From an uncultured bacterium (lineage in GTDB: Bacteria > Bacillota > Clostridia > Lachnospirales > Lachnospiraceae), in assembly GCA_905216215.1 (NCBI GenBank), contig CAJMSZ010000066.1, forward strand, positions 1-6,354: 6,354 nt of DNA, in the 5' to 3' direction. The notes beneath the pieces were generated by a model that ran no database searches, was not told where the DNA came from, and was given only the letters and a program-made list of their open reading frames with translations. Made by a program: the position numbers and the translations under genes. Each line of letters begins with the position of its first letter. Position 1 is the first letter of the stretch. This document shows, piece by piece, positions 1-6,289 of the stretch.

Positions 1-1387
1 CATCAATGTGGATATAACTGTCGGCTTTTTTGTGGGATAAAAGAACTACCGTCTCAACATGATATGTGCCCGGGAATAAATCAATACACGCAATTCTCTC
101 TACCTTATATCCTCTTCCCTGCAGCATTTCCAAGTCTCTCGCCAGACTGGTCGGTTTACAGGCAATATAAACCATCTTCTCTACACCGAAATCAATAATC
201 TTTTCCAGTGCTTTCGGGTGCACCCCATCCCTCGGAGGATCCAGCACGATTAAATCCGGTACTTCACCAAGCTCGTCTATCACTTTCAGCACGTCACCGG
301 CCCAGAAGCTGCAATTATCAAGCCCATTCTGTTGGGCATTTTCCCTGGCAGCCTCTACAGCCTCTTCCACAATTTCCACGCCAACTACTTTCTTGGCAAC
401 CGGAGCCAGTATCTGTGCAATAGTTCCTGTTCCACTGTAAAGATCGAAAATGACTTTATCTTTTGTATCACCTATATAAGCTCTTGCAGTCTCATAAAGC
501 ACTTCTGCTCCCAGAGAATTGGTCTGGAAAAAGGAAAATGGCGTGATTTTGAACTTTAGTCCCAGCAATTCTTCATAGAAATAATCCTGTCCAAATAAAA
601 TCTCTGTTCCTTCATCTTTTACAACATCTGCTAGGCTGTCATTCCTGGTATGCAGGATTCCTACGATTCTTCCTGTCAGCTTCAGACACTTAAGTGCATC
701 TACTAATTTTTCTTTTTCCAGTTCATATTCCGTAGTGGTTACCAAATCCACCAGTATTTCTTCTGTTTTCACTGCTTTTCGAACTAGCAAATGACGGAAA
801 AACCCCGTGTGACGCATGCGGTGATAATATGGAAGCCCTGTTTCCTGTGCAAACTGCAGAACACCGGTTAAAATTGCCCGGAAATCACTATCCACAATCT
901 GGCAATCCGGAACATTTACAATGTCATGGAAACTTCCTCTTTTATGCATACCAAGGGCAAGCGGACCATCTTTGTACTCATCTCCAAAAGAGAACTCCAT
1001 CTTATTCCGATATTCTTTCTGAACCGGACTAGGCTTTACACCTTCCCACACATAGTCGCCATCTACCGCCTCATCCATCATGGCTTTTATCTGCTGTTCC
1101 TTCATCTGAATCTGCTTCTCATATGGCAGATTCTGGTATGTGCATCCTCCACAATTTCCAAAATGTGGACATGGAGATTCCACTTCCATGGAAGATTTCT
1201 CCAGCACTTCCAGCAATCGTCCCTCTGCTTTTCCCTTTCTAATCTTATTCACAGCAAAGCGGACAGTCTGTCCCTCTACCGTATTCTTTACTACAACGGT
1301 TTTCTCTTCTCCCGGAATTACAGCAACTCCTTTGTTTGGAAACTCTACTTTTTCAATTTTTCCTTCTAAAATTTGTCCTTTTTTCAT
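1..1387 (-). CDS. rlmD: RlmD/RumA-type 23S rRNA (uracil-5-)-methyltransferase, C-terminus cut by window edge
   Basis: SAM-dependent methyltransferase that forms 5-methyluridine in RNA, most likely 23S rRNA. I read 462 codons on the minus strand from an ATG at 1387, which has GAGG six bases upstream. Residues 1-62 look like a TRAM RNA-binding domain. C73, C79, C82 and C162 match the [4Fe-4S] cysteines of the RumA group. The methyltransferase domain shows FQTN (287-290), the SAM-binding DLYSGTGT (315-322), LDPPRDG (382-388), the nucleophile C410 in ACKPTSLARDL, and the likely general base E445 in HVETVVLL. The usual RumA fold ends about there, yet the frame stays open through residue 462 (SHKKADSYIHID) to the window edge, so a C-terminal extension is likely. 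No clear promoter lies between the terminator at 1506-1540 and the start. The family is firm; the exact target uridine (U1939 or U747 type, or both, as in Bacillus RlmCD) cannot be told from sequence. Confidence 0.95.
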   Translation of the reverse strand, partial: MKKGQILEGKIEKVEFPNKGVAVIPGEEKTVVVKNTVEGQTVRFAVNKIRKGKAEGRLLEVLEKSSMEVESPCPHFGNCGGCTYQNLPYEKQIQMKEQQIKAMMDEAVDGDYVWEGVKPSPVQKEYRNKMEFSFGDEYKDGPLALGMHKRGSFHDIVNVPDCQIVDSDFRAILTGVLQFAQETGLPYYHRMRHTGFFRHLLVRKAVKTEEILVDLVTTTEYELEKEKLVDALKCLKLTGRIVGILHTRNDSLADVVKDEGTEILFGQDYFYEELLGLKFKITPFSFFQTNSLGAEVLYETARAYIGDTKDKVIFDLYSGTGTIAQILAPVAKKVVGVEIVEEAVEAARENAQQNGLDNCSFWAGDVLKVIDELGEVPDLIVLDPPRDGVHPKALEKIIDFGVEKMVYIACKPTSLARDLEMLQGRGYKVERIACIDLFPGTYHVETVVLLSHKKADSYIHID

Positions 1388-1411
1388 ACATTACCTCTTT
1401 TTATCAAACTA

Positions 1412-1488
1412 TGAGAATCGCGCTCGGCGAGATTCTCAAGTCATCGCGGCAGTCGCCAAGGTCTTGTGCAAGCACAGACTTTGGAGCG
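1412..1488. repeat. Structured palindromic intergenic element upstream of rlmD
   Basis: This stretch is visibly richer in GC than its surroundings and holds two dyads. The first (1412-1438) has arms TGAGAATC and GATTCTCA, with a smaller CGC/GCG-type pairing inside. The second (1456-1484) pairs CCAAGGTCTTGTGC with GCACAGACTTTGG, with one bulged T and one G-T pair, around a tiny AA turn. CG at 1454-1455 could pair with CG at 1487-1488 across a two-base bulge. No T-run follows either stem on either strand, so they do not look like terminators. The element sits in the leader or promoter region of the minus-strand rlmD gene. It may be a dispersed intergenic repeat of the host, an RNA regulatory structure, or a protein-binding site; copies elsewhere cannot be seen from one window. 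The dyads are certain, the role unknown. Confidence 0.55.
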
Positions 1489-1505
1489 CTACCTACGCAA
1501 ATATC

Positions 1506-1540
1506 AAAAAACAAGACAGGAATCTCAAGACCCCTGCCTT
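1506..1540 (-). terminator. Rho-independent terminator of the small membrane protein gene
   Basis: Read on the minus strand, AAGGCAGG pairs with CCTGTCTT (eight pairs, one of them G-U) around a 12-base loop, followed by G and six T. It begins about 20 bases after the stop codon of the 77-residue gene. The G-U pair and large loop suggest moderate strength, so some read-through into rlmD is possible. Confidence 0.8.
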
Positions 1541-1560
1541 ATTCTTACCTTCTCTGTGAT

Positions 1561-1794
1561 TTACTGTACTTCGTCTTCATCGTTAAAAAAGTCTTCATCG
1601 AAGTCTTCGTCAAAATCTTCCAGATAATCGGTTGCGAAGAAACGATATACCGCAAAAGCGATTCCTGCTACTGCTGCTACCGCTCCGATAATTGCCAGTC
1701 CCCACAGTACCGTTGTTTTTACCTTTTCATCTTCTTTTTTCTGAACAAGTTCATTCAATTTTGTTGTTGCAAGAATTTCTTCAAATTTTGTCAT
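1561..1794 (-). CDS. Small single-span membrane protein with acidic C-terminal tail
   Basis: A 77-residue protein that I do not recognise as a named family. Residues 1-28 are polar and charged (MTKFEEILATTKLNELVQKK and onward). Residues 29-52 form one hydrophobic segment rich in Ala, Ile and Val, ending in YRFF. Residues 57-75 are almost only Asp, Glu and Phe, with a DEDF-type unit repeated. There is no signal-peptidase site, so it should stay anchored as a bitopic protein. Lysines before the segment favour an inside N-terminus with the acidic tail outside, but R51 after it makes this uncertain. The gene has its own promoter (1855-1883), a GAAAGGG ribosome site about 9 bases before the ATG, and a terminator at 1506-1540, so it is probably monocistronic. 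Own signals, a coherent domain layout and the lack of a competing frame support it as real. Function unknown. Confidence 0.85.
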   Translation of the reverse strand: MTKFEEILATTKLNELVQKKEDEKVKTTVLWGLAIIGAVAAVAGIAFAVYRFFATDYLEDFDEDFDEDFFNDEDEVQ

Positions 1795-1813
1795 GTTTCC
1801 ACGCCCTTTCTAC

Positions 1814-1838
1814 TACATCCAAGACAATCTTGTATGTA
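1814..1838. promoter_or_regulatory. 25-bp inverted repeat in the leader of the small membrane protein gene
   Basis: Arms TACATCCAAGA and TCTTGTATGTA flank a three-base CAA centre; ten of eleven positions pair. It lies between the predicted transcription start (about 1848) and the ribosome binding site of the minus-strand gene. It could be an operator for a dimeric repressor or an mRNA hairpin. No T-run follows, so it is not a terminator. Confidence 0.5.
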
Positions 1839-1854
1839 ACTATTTGCTTTTTTC

Positions 1855-1883
1855 AGTATAGCATTTTTGTGCTTAAATTTCTA
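1855..1883 (-). promoter_or_regulatory. Sigma-A promoter, extended -10, for the small membrane protein gene
   Basis: On the minus strand, -35 TAGAAA (1883-1878) and -10 TATACT (1860-1855) are separated by 17 bases, and TG at 1863-1862 gives an extended -10. Predicted start of transcription is near 1848, about 54 bases before the ATG. Confidence 0.65.
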
Positions 1884-1938
1884 CTATATTATTTCAATTT
1901 TCTGAAGTGATATTCCATCTTTTTAGTTAATTCTTAGA

Positions 1939-4173
1939 TTAGATTTTCTGTAACCTGGCAAACATGGCAAACATCTTTTTTACCCCTGCTGTATCAAAAT
2001 TTACTGTTACTTCATAGTCTCTTCCTCCTGAAGTAATCTGGGTAACAAGACCTTCGCCAAATTTCACATGTCTGACTCTGTCACCCACTTCATAATCCAA
2101 TGTTCCATCCTGTTTCTTTCCAAACTGCTGCACTGGTTTTGCAGCAGCAAATGGTTTCGAATGAAATGCCTGTTTTGCCTGCTGATAAGCAGTACTTTTT
2201 ACAGATTCAACTTCCTTTTTCTTTTCGAAAACAACGCGCTCTGTAAGAAGTTCCTCCGGAATTTCTTCCACAAACCGGGACACTCTGTTATATTGTGTAG
2301 TTCCATGTATCATCCGCCGTCTGGCACAAGTCAGCGCCAGTCTCTTCTTTGCTCTTGTAATTCCCACATAACAAAGCCGTCGTTCTTCTTCCACCTCCAT
2401 AGGGTCTTCCGAATTGATAGACATATAACTCGGAAACAGACCATCTTCCATTCCCGTCAGATATACATTTGGGAACTCCAGTCCCTTTGCGCTATGTAAG
2501 GTCATCAGTACCACATAATCTGAGGTTTCATCCAGAGAGTCAATATCCGCTACCAATGCCACTTGTTCCAGGAATCCGGATAAGGTCGCTTTTTCTCCTG
2601 CCTCTTCACATTCTTCTTCGTAGGCCTTCATTTTATTCTTCAGCTCTTCGATATTTTCCAGACGTGCCTCGGCCTCCTCGTCTGTTTCTGCCTGCAGCTC
2701 CTCCACGTATCCGGTTGTCTCAATAATGCTATCCATCAAATCTGAAATGGTAAGGAAATCAGATTCTGCCTTCATTTCCTCAATAACGGCCACAAAACGT
2801 TCAATCTTCCCGGCGCTTCTTCCTACGCCCTGAATTCCTGCTGCAGCCTTGGAAGCTTCATAGAAACTAATCTCATGTTCGTAAGCATAATCCTGGATTC
2901 TTCCTATGGTAGTTGCTCCAATTCCGCGCTTTGGCACATTGATGATACGCCTTACAGCCAGGTCATCTTTACCATTTTCAATAGTCTTCAGATATGCAAG
3001 CAAATCTTTGATTTCCCTTCTTGCATAGAAATTGATTCCACCCACGATTTTATAAGGTATATTGGAAACAACCAGCTTTTCTTCAAACATACGGGACTGT
3101 GCATTGGTGCGATACAGAATCGCATGGTCATTATAAGCCTCACCTTTCATGTTTACATTTCTGCGGATATCCCGAACTACAAATTCTGCCTCTTCATATG
3201 CACTGTCAAACTGTCGAAACTGCACCTGCTCTCCCTGTTCATTCTCTGTCCAGAGTGCTTTTGCCTTTCTTCCCTTGTTGTGGGCAATAACTGCGTTTGC
3301 GGCATTCAGAATGTTCCCCGTGGAGCGATAATTCTGTTCCAGTTTAATAACCTTGGCGTCCGTAAAGACCTGTTCAAAGTTCAAAATATTCTTTATATTT
3401 GCACCACGGAATTTGTAAATTGACTGGTCATCATCTCCTACTACGCAGAGATTTTTATATTTTCCTGCCAACGTGCTTACCAGCATAAACTGCACCGTGT
3501 TTGTATCCTGATACTCATCCACCATAATATAACGGAAACGATTCTGATAATAATCCAGTACATCCGGCTGTGTCTGGAAGAGCTGCACTGTCTTTACAAG
3601 CAGATCATCAAAATCCAGTGCATTATTAGCCCGCATCTCTTTCTCATATTCTATATAAGCCTCGGCAATCTTCTTTCTTGTGAAGTCCCCTTCTGCCTGA
3701 ATCCGAAATTCTTCCGGACTTATCATCTCATTCTTTGCCGCCGAAATTGCCCCGAGGAGGGTACGTTCTTTATAAACCTTCGTATCCAGTTGCAAAAACC
3801 GGCATACATCTTTCATCAATGTCTTCTGGTCGTCTGTATCATAAATCGTAAAATTTGTGTCATATCCCAGACGGTCAATGTATCGTCTTAAGATGCGGAC
3901 GCACATAGAATGAAAGGTACTGACCCAGATACTTTCCGAACCCATTCCCACGATTTTATCTACTCGTTCCCGCATTTCACTTGCCGCTTTATTGGTAAAT
4001 GTAATTGCAAGGATATTCCACGGATTTACATGCTTCTCCTCAATCAGATATGCAATACGGTGTGTCAGCACTCTGGTCTTCCCGGAACCCGCCCCTGCAA
4101 GCAGCAAAAGCGGTCCCTCTGTATCATATACCGCTTCTCGCTGCGGTTCATTTAACGAATCATAAATACTCAT
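1939..4173 (-). CDS. pcrA: ATP-dependent DNA helicase PcrA (UvrD/Rep superfamily 1A)
   Basis: A 744-residue 3'-to-5' DNA helicase that unwinds DNA in repair and clears proteins and recombinase filaments from the template. Visible SF1A motifs: Q motif LNEPQREAV (7-15), Walker A AGAGSGKT (26-33), motif Ia AITFTNKAA (56-64), motif II VDEYQDTN (218-225), motif III GDDDQSIYKFRG (246-257), motif IV LEQNYRS (278-284), motif V TLHSAKGLEF (558-567) and motif VI with YVGITRAKKR (602-611). Residues 690-744 (from YEVGDRVRHVKFGEG) match the C-terminal Tudor-like domain by which Gram-positive PcrA contacts RNA polymerase. The length fits the family (roughly 720-750). An AAGGA site lies about 9 bases before the ATG. 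Gram-positive pcrA is often followed by the NAD-dependent ligase gene ligA; here the next gene is the small membrane protein with its own promoter. I saw no clear terminator after the stop codon. Confidence 0.97.
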   Translation of the reverse strand: MSIYDSLNEPQREAVYDTEGPLLLLAGAGSGKTRVLTHRIAYLIEEKHVNPWNILAITFTNKAASEMRERVDKIVGMGSESIWVSTFHSMCVRILRRYIDRLGYDTNFTIYDTDDQKTLMKDVCRFLQLDTKVYKERTLLGAISAAKNEMISPEEFRIQAEGDFTRKKIAEAYIEYEKEMRANNALDFDDLLVKTVQLFQTQPDVLDYYQNRFRYIMVDEYQDTNTVQFMLVSTLAGKYKNLCVVGDDDQSIYKFRGANIKNILNFEQVFTDAKVIKLEQNYRSTGNILNAANAVIAHNKGRKAKALWTENEQGEQVQFRQFDSAYEEAEFVVRDIRRNVNMKGEAYNDHAILYRTNAQSRMFEEKLVVSNIPYKIVGGINFYARREIKDLLAYLKTIENGKDDLAVRRIINVPKRGIGATTIGRIQDYAYEHEISFYEASKAAAGIQGVGRSAGKIERFVAVIEEMKAESDFLTISDLMDSIIETTGYVEELQAETDEEAEARLENIEELKNKMKAYEEECEEAGEKATLSGFLEQVALVADIDSLDETSDYVVLMTLHSAKGLEFPNVYLTGMEDGLFPSYMSINSEDPMEVEEERRLCYVGITRAKKRLALTCARRRMIHGTTQYNRVSRFVEEIPEELLTERVVFEKKKEVESVKSTAYQQAKQAFHSKPFAAAKPVQQFGKKQDGTLDYEVGDRVRHVKFGEGLVTQITSGGRDYEVTVNFDTAGVKKMFAMFARLQKI

Positions 4174-4200
4174 AATCGAATTCCTTTTCCTTCTCTTTTC

Positions 4201-4216
4201 GTGCCCTAATGGGCGC
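4201..4216. other. Short hairpin in the pcrA leader
   Basis: GTGCCC and GGGCGC flank TAAT, giving a six-base stem with one G-T position on the plus strand (C-A in the minus-strand mRNA). It lies between the predicted pcrA transcription start (about 4223) and its ribosome binding site. It may be incidental. Confidence 0.3.
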
Positions 4217-4229
4217 TGGTACTTTTCTT

Positions 4230-4258
4230 AGCATATCACATTTTTCGCTGATTGAAAA
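4230..4258 (-). promoter_or_regulatory. Probable pcrA promoter
   Basis: Minus-strand -35 TTTTCA (4258-4253) and -10 TATGCT (4235-4230) with 17-base spacing, and TG one base before the -10. Each hexamer matches consensus at four of six positions. Predicted start near 4223, about 50 bases before the ATG. Confidence 0.5.
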
Positions 4259-4280
4259 ACAAAATAGATGGTTTTATGTG

Positions 4281-4309
4281 TTTACTTTATAAATTTACTA
4301 TGTTAAAAT
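4281..4309 (+). promoter_or_regulatory. Promoter of the yerC-truA operon, extended -10
   Basis: -35 TTTACT (4281-4286) and -10 TAAAAT (4304-4309) with 17-base spacing and TG at 4301-4302. Predicted start near 4316. It is back to back with the pcrA promoter: the two -35 boxes are 22 bases apart, so one bound regulator could affect both genes. Confidence 0.65.
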
Positions 4310-4328
4310 GTAAGAGTGAAAATAATAC

Positions 4329-4334
4329 GGAGGT
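4329..4334 (+). promoter_or_regulatory. Ribosome binding site fixing the YerC-like start
   Basis: GGAGGT lies eight bases before the ATG at 4342. The frame is open from 4252, but that upstream start lies ahead of the promoter and has no ribosome site, so 4342 is the start. Confidence 0.85.
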
Positions 4335-4341
4335 AATCGGT

Positions 4342-4656
4342 ATGAGTAAAAAAATCAGAACAGAAGCTGTTGATTTCTTATTTGACTCCATCTTGCTTCT
4401 TGAAACTAGAGAGGAATGCTATAAATTCTTTGAAGACATTTGCACGATTAATGAATTGCTTTCTCTATCTCAGAGATTTGAAGTTGCCAAGATGCTGCGA
4501 AGTGATAACACTTATCTGGAAATTGCAGAAAAGACCGGCGCTTCTACTGCCACCATCAGTCGTGTTAATCGCTCTCTCAACTATGGAAACGATGGTTATG
4601 ATATGATTTTTGAACGTTACAATAACTGGAAAAAATCCAATGAATCAGAATTATAA
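4342..4656 (+). CDS. YerC/YecD family TrpR-related DNA-binding protein
   Basis: A 104-residue, mostly helical protein of the TrpR/YerC-YecD group, small DNA-binding proteins related to the tryptophan repressor. The first half (LFDSILLLETREECYKFFED, then LCT-like helix and LSLSQRFEVAKML) matches the family's dimer-forming helices. Residues 57-78 (TYLEIAEKTGASTATISRVN) form the helix-turn-helix, with the ATISRVNRSL recognition helix. The length is usual for YerC. Binding of tryptophan is not implied; YerC-type proteins generally lack a known ligand. It is the first gene of an operon whose second member, truA, begins inside its last codons. Its divergent position beside pcrA and its own DNA-binding fold make autoregulation possible, but no dyad operator is obvious at its promoter. 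Confidence 0.9.
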   Translation: MSKKIRTEAVDFLFDSILLLETREECYKFFEDICTINELLSLSQRFEVAKMLRSDNTYLEIAEKTGASTATISRVNRSLNYGNDGYDMIFERYNNWKKSNESEL

Positions 4657-5383
4657 GTTTATTATTTCCTACGATGGAGCGCGTTATAGCGGGTGGCAAA
4701 GCCAGGGAAACACAGATGCAACCATTCAGGGAAAACTGGAGACCGTTCTTTCAAAAATGACTGGAACATCCGTTGAACTTATCGGAGCAGGAAGAACCGA
4801 CGCAGGGGTCCATGCAAAAGCAATGACCGCCAATGCAACCTTGTATACAGATTTGACAACTTCTCAAATCCGGAACTATCTGAACTTCTATCTTCCATGT
4901 GACATTTGTGTTCTGGAAGTCCATGAGGCTGCTCCCCGTTTTCATAGCAGATATCACGCTACTGGAAAGACTTACACATATACTTGTTATATCGGTCCTT
5001 TAAAGCCGATATTTGACCGAAATTATGTTTATGTTCTAACATATGCTCCTGATATAAAGAAAATGCAGAAAGCCGCAGAATTTCTTATAGGAGAACATGA
5101 TTTCAGAAGTTTTTGTGGTAATCCCAGATTTAAAAAATCCACCATCCGCAATGTGGATTCTATTCAAATTACACAGGAAGGACCTTATGTCAGATTCACT
5201 TACCACGGAAATGGATTTCTCCAGAATATGGTACGAATCCTTACAGGAACCTTGCTGGAAGTTGGGTGTGGAAAGCGCAGTCCCGACAGCATGATAGCCC
5301 TTTTAGATGCCAAAGACCGAAAAGAAGCCGGATTTATGGCACCTGCCCAGGGGCTCTGTCTGATGAAAGTTGACTATAATTAA
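4640..5383 (+). CDS. truA: tRNA pseudouridine(38-40) synthase TruA
   Basis: Converts uridines 38-40 in the tRNA anticodon stem-loop to pseudouridine. The 247-residue protein has the catalytic aspartate D54 in GAGRTDAGVHA (49-59), the conserved FHSRYHATGKTYTY (101-114), HDFRSFCG (153-160) and GNGFLQNMVRILTGTLLEVG (190-209); the length is normal. I start at ATG 4640, giving MNQNYKFIISYDG, which fits the usual N-terminus. The frame is open back to a TTG at 4610, but that adds ten unlikely residues. The start overlaps the end of the YerC-like gene by 17 bases and has only a weak GGAAAA-type ribosome site, which suggests translational coupling. In many Firmicutes truA lies in the ribosomal protein cluster after the ECF transporter genes; this location is different, so this may be a second TruA paralogue. 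Confidence 0.95.
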   Translation: MNQNYKFIISYDGARYSGWQSQGNTDATIQGKLETVLSKMTGTSVELIGAGRTDAGVHAKAMTANATLYTDLTTSQIRNYLNFYLPCDICVLEVHEAAPRFHSRYHATGKTYTYTCYIGPLKPIFDRNYVYVLTYAPDIKKMQKAAEFLIGEHDFRSFCGNPRFKKSTIRNVDSIQITQEGPYVRFTYHGNGFLQNMVRILTGTLLEVGCGKRSPDSMIALLDAKDRKEAGFMAPAQGLCLMKVDYN

Positions 5384-5391
5384 TACTCTAT

Positions 5392-5427
5392 GTAAAAAAC
5401 AGTTGCCTTCTGGCAACTGTTTTTACG
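5392..5427. terminator. Bidirectional terminator between truA and the DUF1836 gene
   Basis: A perfect 13-base stem, AAAAACAGTTGCC with GGCAACTGTTTTT, closes a TTCT loop; GTA/TAC extends it past one bulged A. The stem ends in T-runs on both strands. It starts 9 bases after the truA stop and lies 8 bases beyond the stop of the converging minus-strand gene, so it serves both. Confidence 0.92.
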
Positions 5428-5434
5428 TTACAAA

Positions 5435-6046
5435 TTATTTTTTCTTTTTTCCCTGTTCATCCGGTGCAATCTCATCCACCAGTTTTTCTATCAGTAATTT
5501 CTTCACATATACATCAAAACCGAGACTGCAAATAAACGCAAACAGTTGTAAATATTTCTGCTGTTCATCCTCTGCCTCTCCAAATAACGTTTCCGTCTGA
5601 TGATAGCTCTGCTCCACATCTGCTTTCAATGTATCAATCTTACTTTTCTCAAGTTCACATATCTGCTTATAGATTTCTTCAAAACCATACTCTCCCTCTG
5701 TGGAGAAATACTGTTCCGTCAGTGGTTTCAACAATGTCTCAATATCCTTTATGGACAGGATATTTTTTAAATAATAAATATAGATTAAAGTCAGAATGTG
5801 TTCCTTGGAGTATTTCTTCTTGATTGGAGCCGGAAGAAGATGATTCTTAGCATAATTATTGATCATGGTCTTCGTGAGTACCTTATCCTCCGGATAACGC
5901 TTATTTTCCTTCATCTGCTCTTCCATAAAAGTTGTGACCTGATCCATATACAAGTCAATATTCGGAATATCCTCCAGCCGGACATAATCCATCTCCTCTA
6001 TACTCTGCAAAATACTATTTAATAAATCATTTGAATCAATCATCAT
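5435..6046 (-). CDS. DUF1836 domain-containing protein
   Basis: A 203-residue soluble protein. Residues about 20-125 match DUF1836, a family common in Firmicutes with unproven function. The hallmark stretch is LTKTMINNYAKNHLLPAP (57-74) followed by IKKKYSKEHI (75-84), which resembles the winged-helix reading head of MerR-type regulators, so DNA binding is a reasonable inference. The preceding IPNIDLYMDQVTTFMEE (27-43) is also typical. Residues 125-195 are helical and charged, perhaps for oligomerisation, and the protein ends in a lysine run. There is no signal peptide or membrane segment. GAGGTG lies seven bases before the first of two adjacent ATG codons (6046 and 6043); the first has the better spacing. 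A strong promoter (6069-6097) sits upstream and a shared terminator downstream, so it is monocistronic. A dyad at its -35 box fits autoregulation, unproven. Confidence 0.9.
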   Translation of the reverse strand: MMIDSNDLLNSILQSIEEMDYVRLEDIPNIDLYMDQVTTFMEEQMKENKRYPEDKVLTKTMINNYAKNHLLPAPIKKKYSKEHILTLIYIYYLKNILSIKDIETLLKPLTEQYFSTEGEYGFEEIYKQICELEKSKIDTLKADVEQSYHQTETLFGEAEDEQQKYLQLFAFICSLGFDVYVKKLLIEKLVDEIAPDEQGKKKK

Positions 6047-6068
6047 ATTTTATCACCTCAATACAGAC

Positions 6069-6097
6069 ATTATATAGTACCAAAAACCATTTATCAA
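6069..6097 (-). promoter_or_regulatory. Strong sigma-A promoter of the DUF1836 gene
   Basis: Minus-strand -35 TTGATA (6097-6092) and -10 TATAAT (6074-6069) with 17-base spacing: five of six and six of six consensus positions. The start of transcription would be near 6062, a leader of only about 15 bases. Confidence 0.85.
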
Positions 6098-6106
6098 GTT
6101 GCTTGA
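6094..6106. promoter_or_regulatory. Small dyad overlapping the -35 box of the DUF1836 promoter
   Basis: TCAAG and CTTGA flank TTG, a perfect 13-bp inverted repeat sharing four bases with the -35 box. Its position suits an operator for a repressor, possibly the DUF1836 protein itself. The arms are short, so chance is possible. Confidence 0.4.
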
Positions 6107-6242
6107 ATGTAAAATTTATACACCCGAACGCAAAATTTCCGCAACTGTTTATAGCATCACCTTTTCTGCAAATTCAAATAATCGAAATTTTTCTGGTCAA
6201 TCGTTAAATTTCTATAAAAATAAAAACTATTTATGTAATTCG

Positions 6243-6251
6243 TGTTATACT
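6243..6251 (+). promoter_or_regulatory. Extended -10 promoter of the gene starting at 6290
   Basis: TG at 6243-6244, one base, then TATACT at 6246-6251. No good -35 box is seen 16-18 bases upstream, which an extended -10 can tolerate. Transcription would begin near 6258, about 32 bases before the ATG. Confidence 0.5.
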
Positions 6252-6289
6252 GTAACTCATGAAATACCAAAGAAAGGATGAGGTAGTGT

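Noticed and set aside
1573..1612. Repeated GTCTTC units on the plus strand
   Set aside because: They are the codons of the repeated Asp-Glu-Asp-Phe tail of the membrane protein, not an independent DNA repeat or CRISPR array.
926..1839. Overlapping plus-strand frames of 139-167 codons
   Set aside because: They are antisense to rlmD and to the small membrane protein gene, run through the structured spacer and terminator, and show no coding features.
1883..1938. AT-rich imperfect stem after the pcrA stop codon
   Set aside because: Pairing is interrupted by mismatches, contains little GC and is not followed by a T-run, so I do not call it a terminator.
2875..3423. 182-codon open frame on the plus strand
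   Set aside because: It lies wholly antisense to the conserved helicase domains of pcrA, has no ribosome site, and reads as Cys/Ser/Phe-rich antisense protein.
4252..4341. Upstream extension of the YerC-like protein
   Set aside because: It would start before the promoter, lacks a ribosome site and adds 30 residues absent from the family; GGAGGT fixes the start at 4342.
4610..4639. TTG start for TruA at 4610
   Set aside because: It adds ten residues not expected in the family; ATG 4640 gives the usual N-terminus and length.
6099..6281. 60-codon plus-strand frame between the divergent genes
   Set aside because: It begins with TTG inside the DUF1836 promoter, has no ribosome site, and overlaps the promoter of the next gene.
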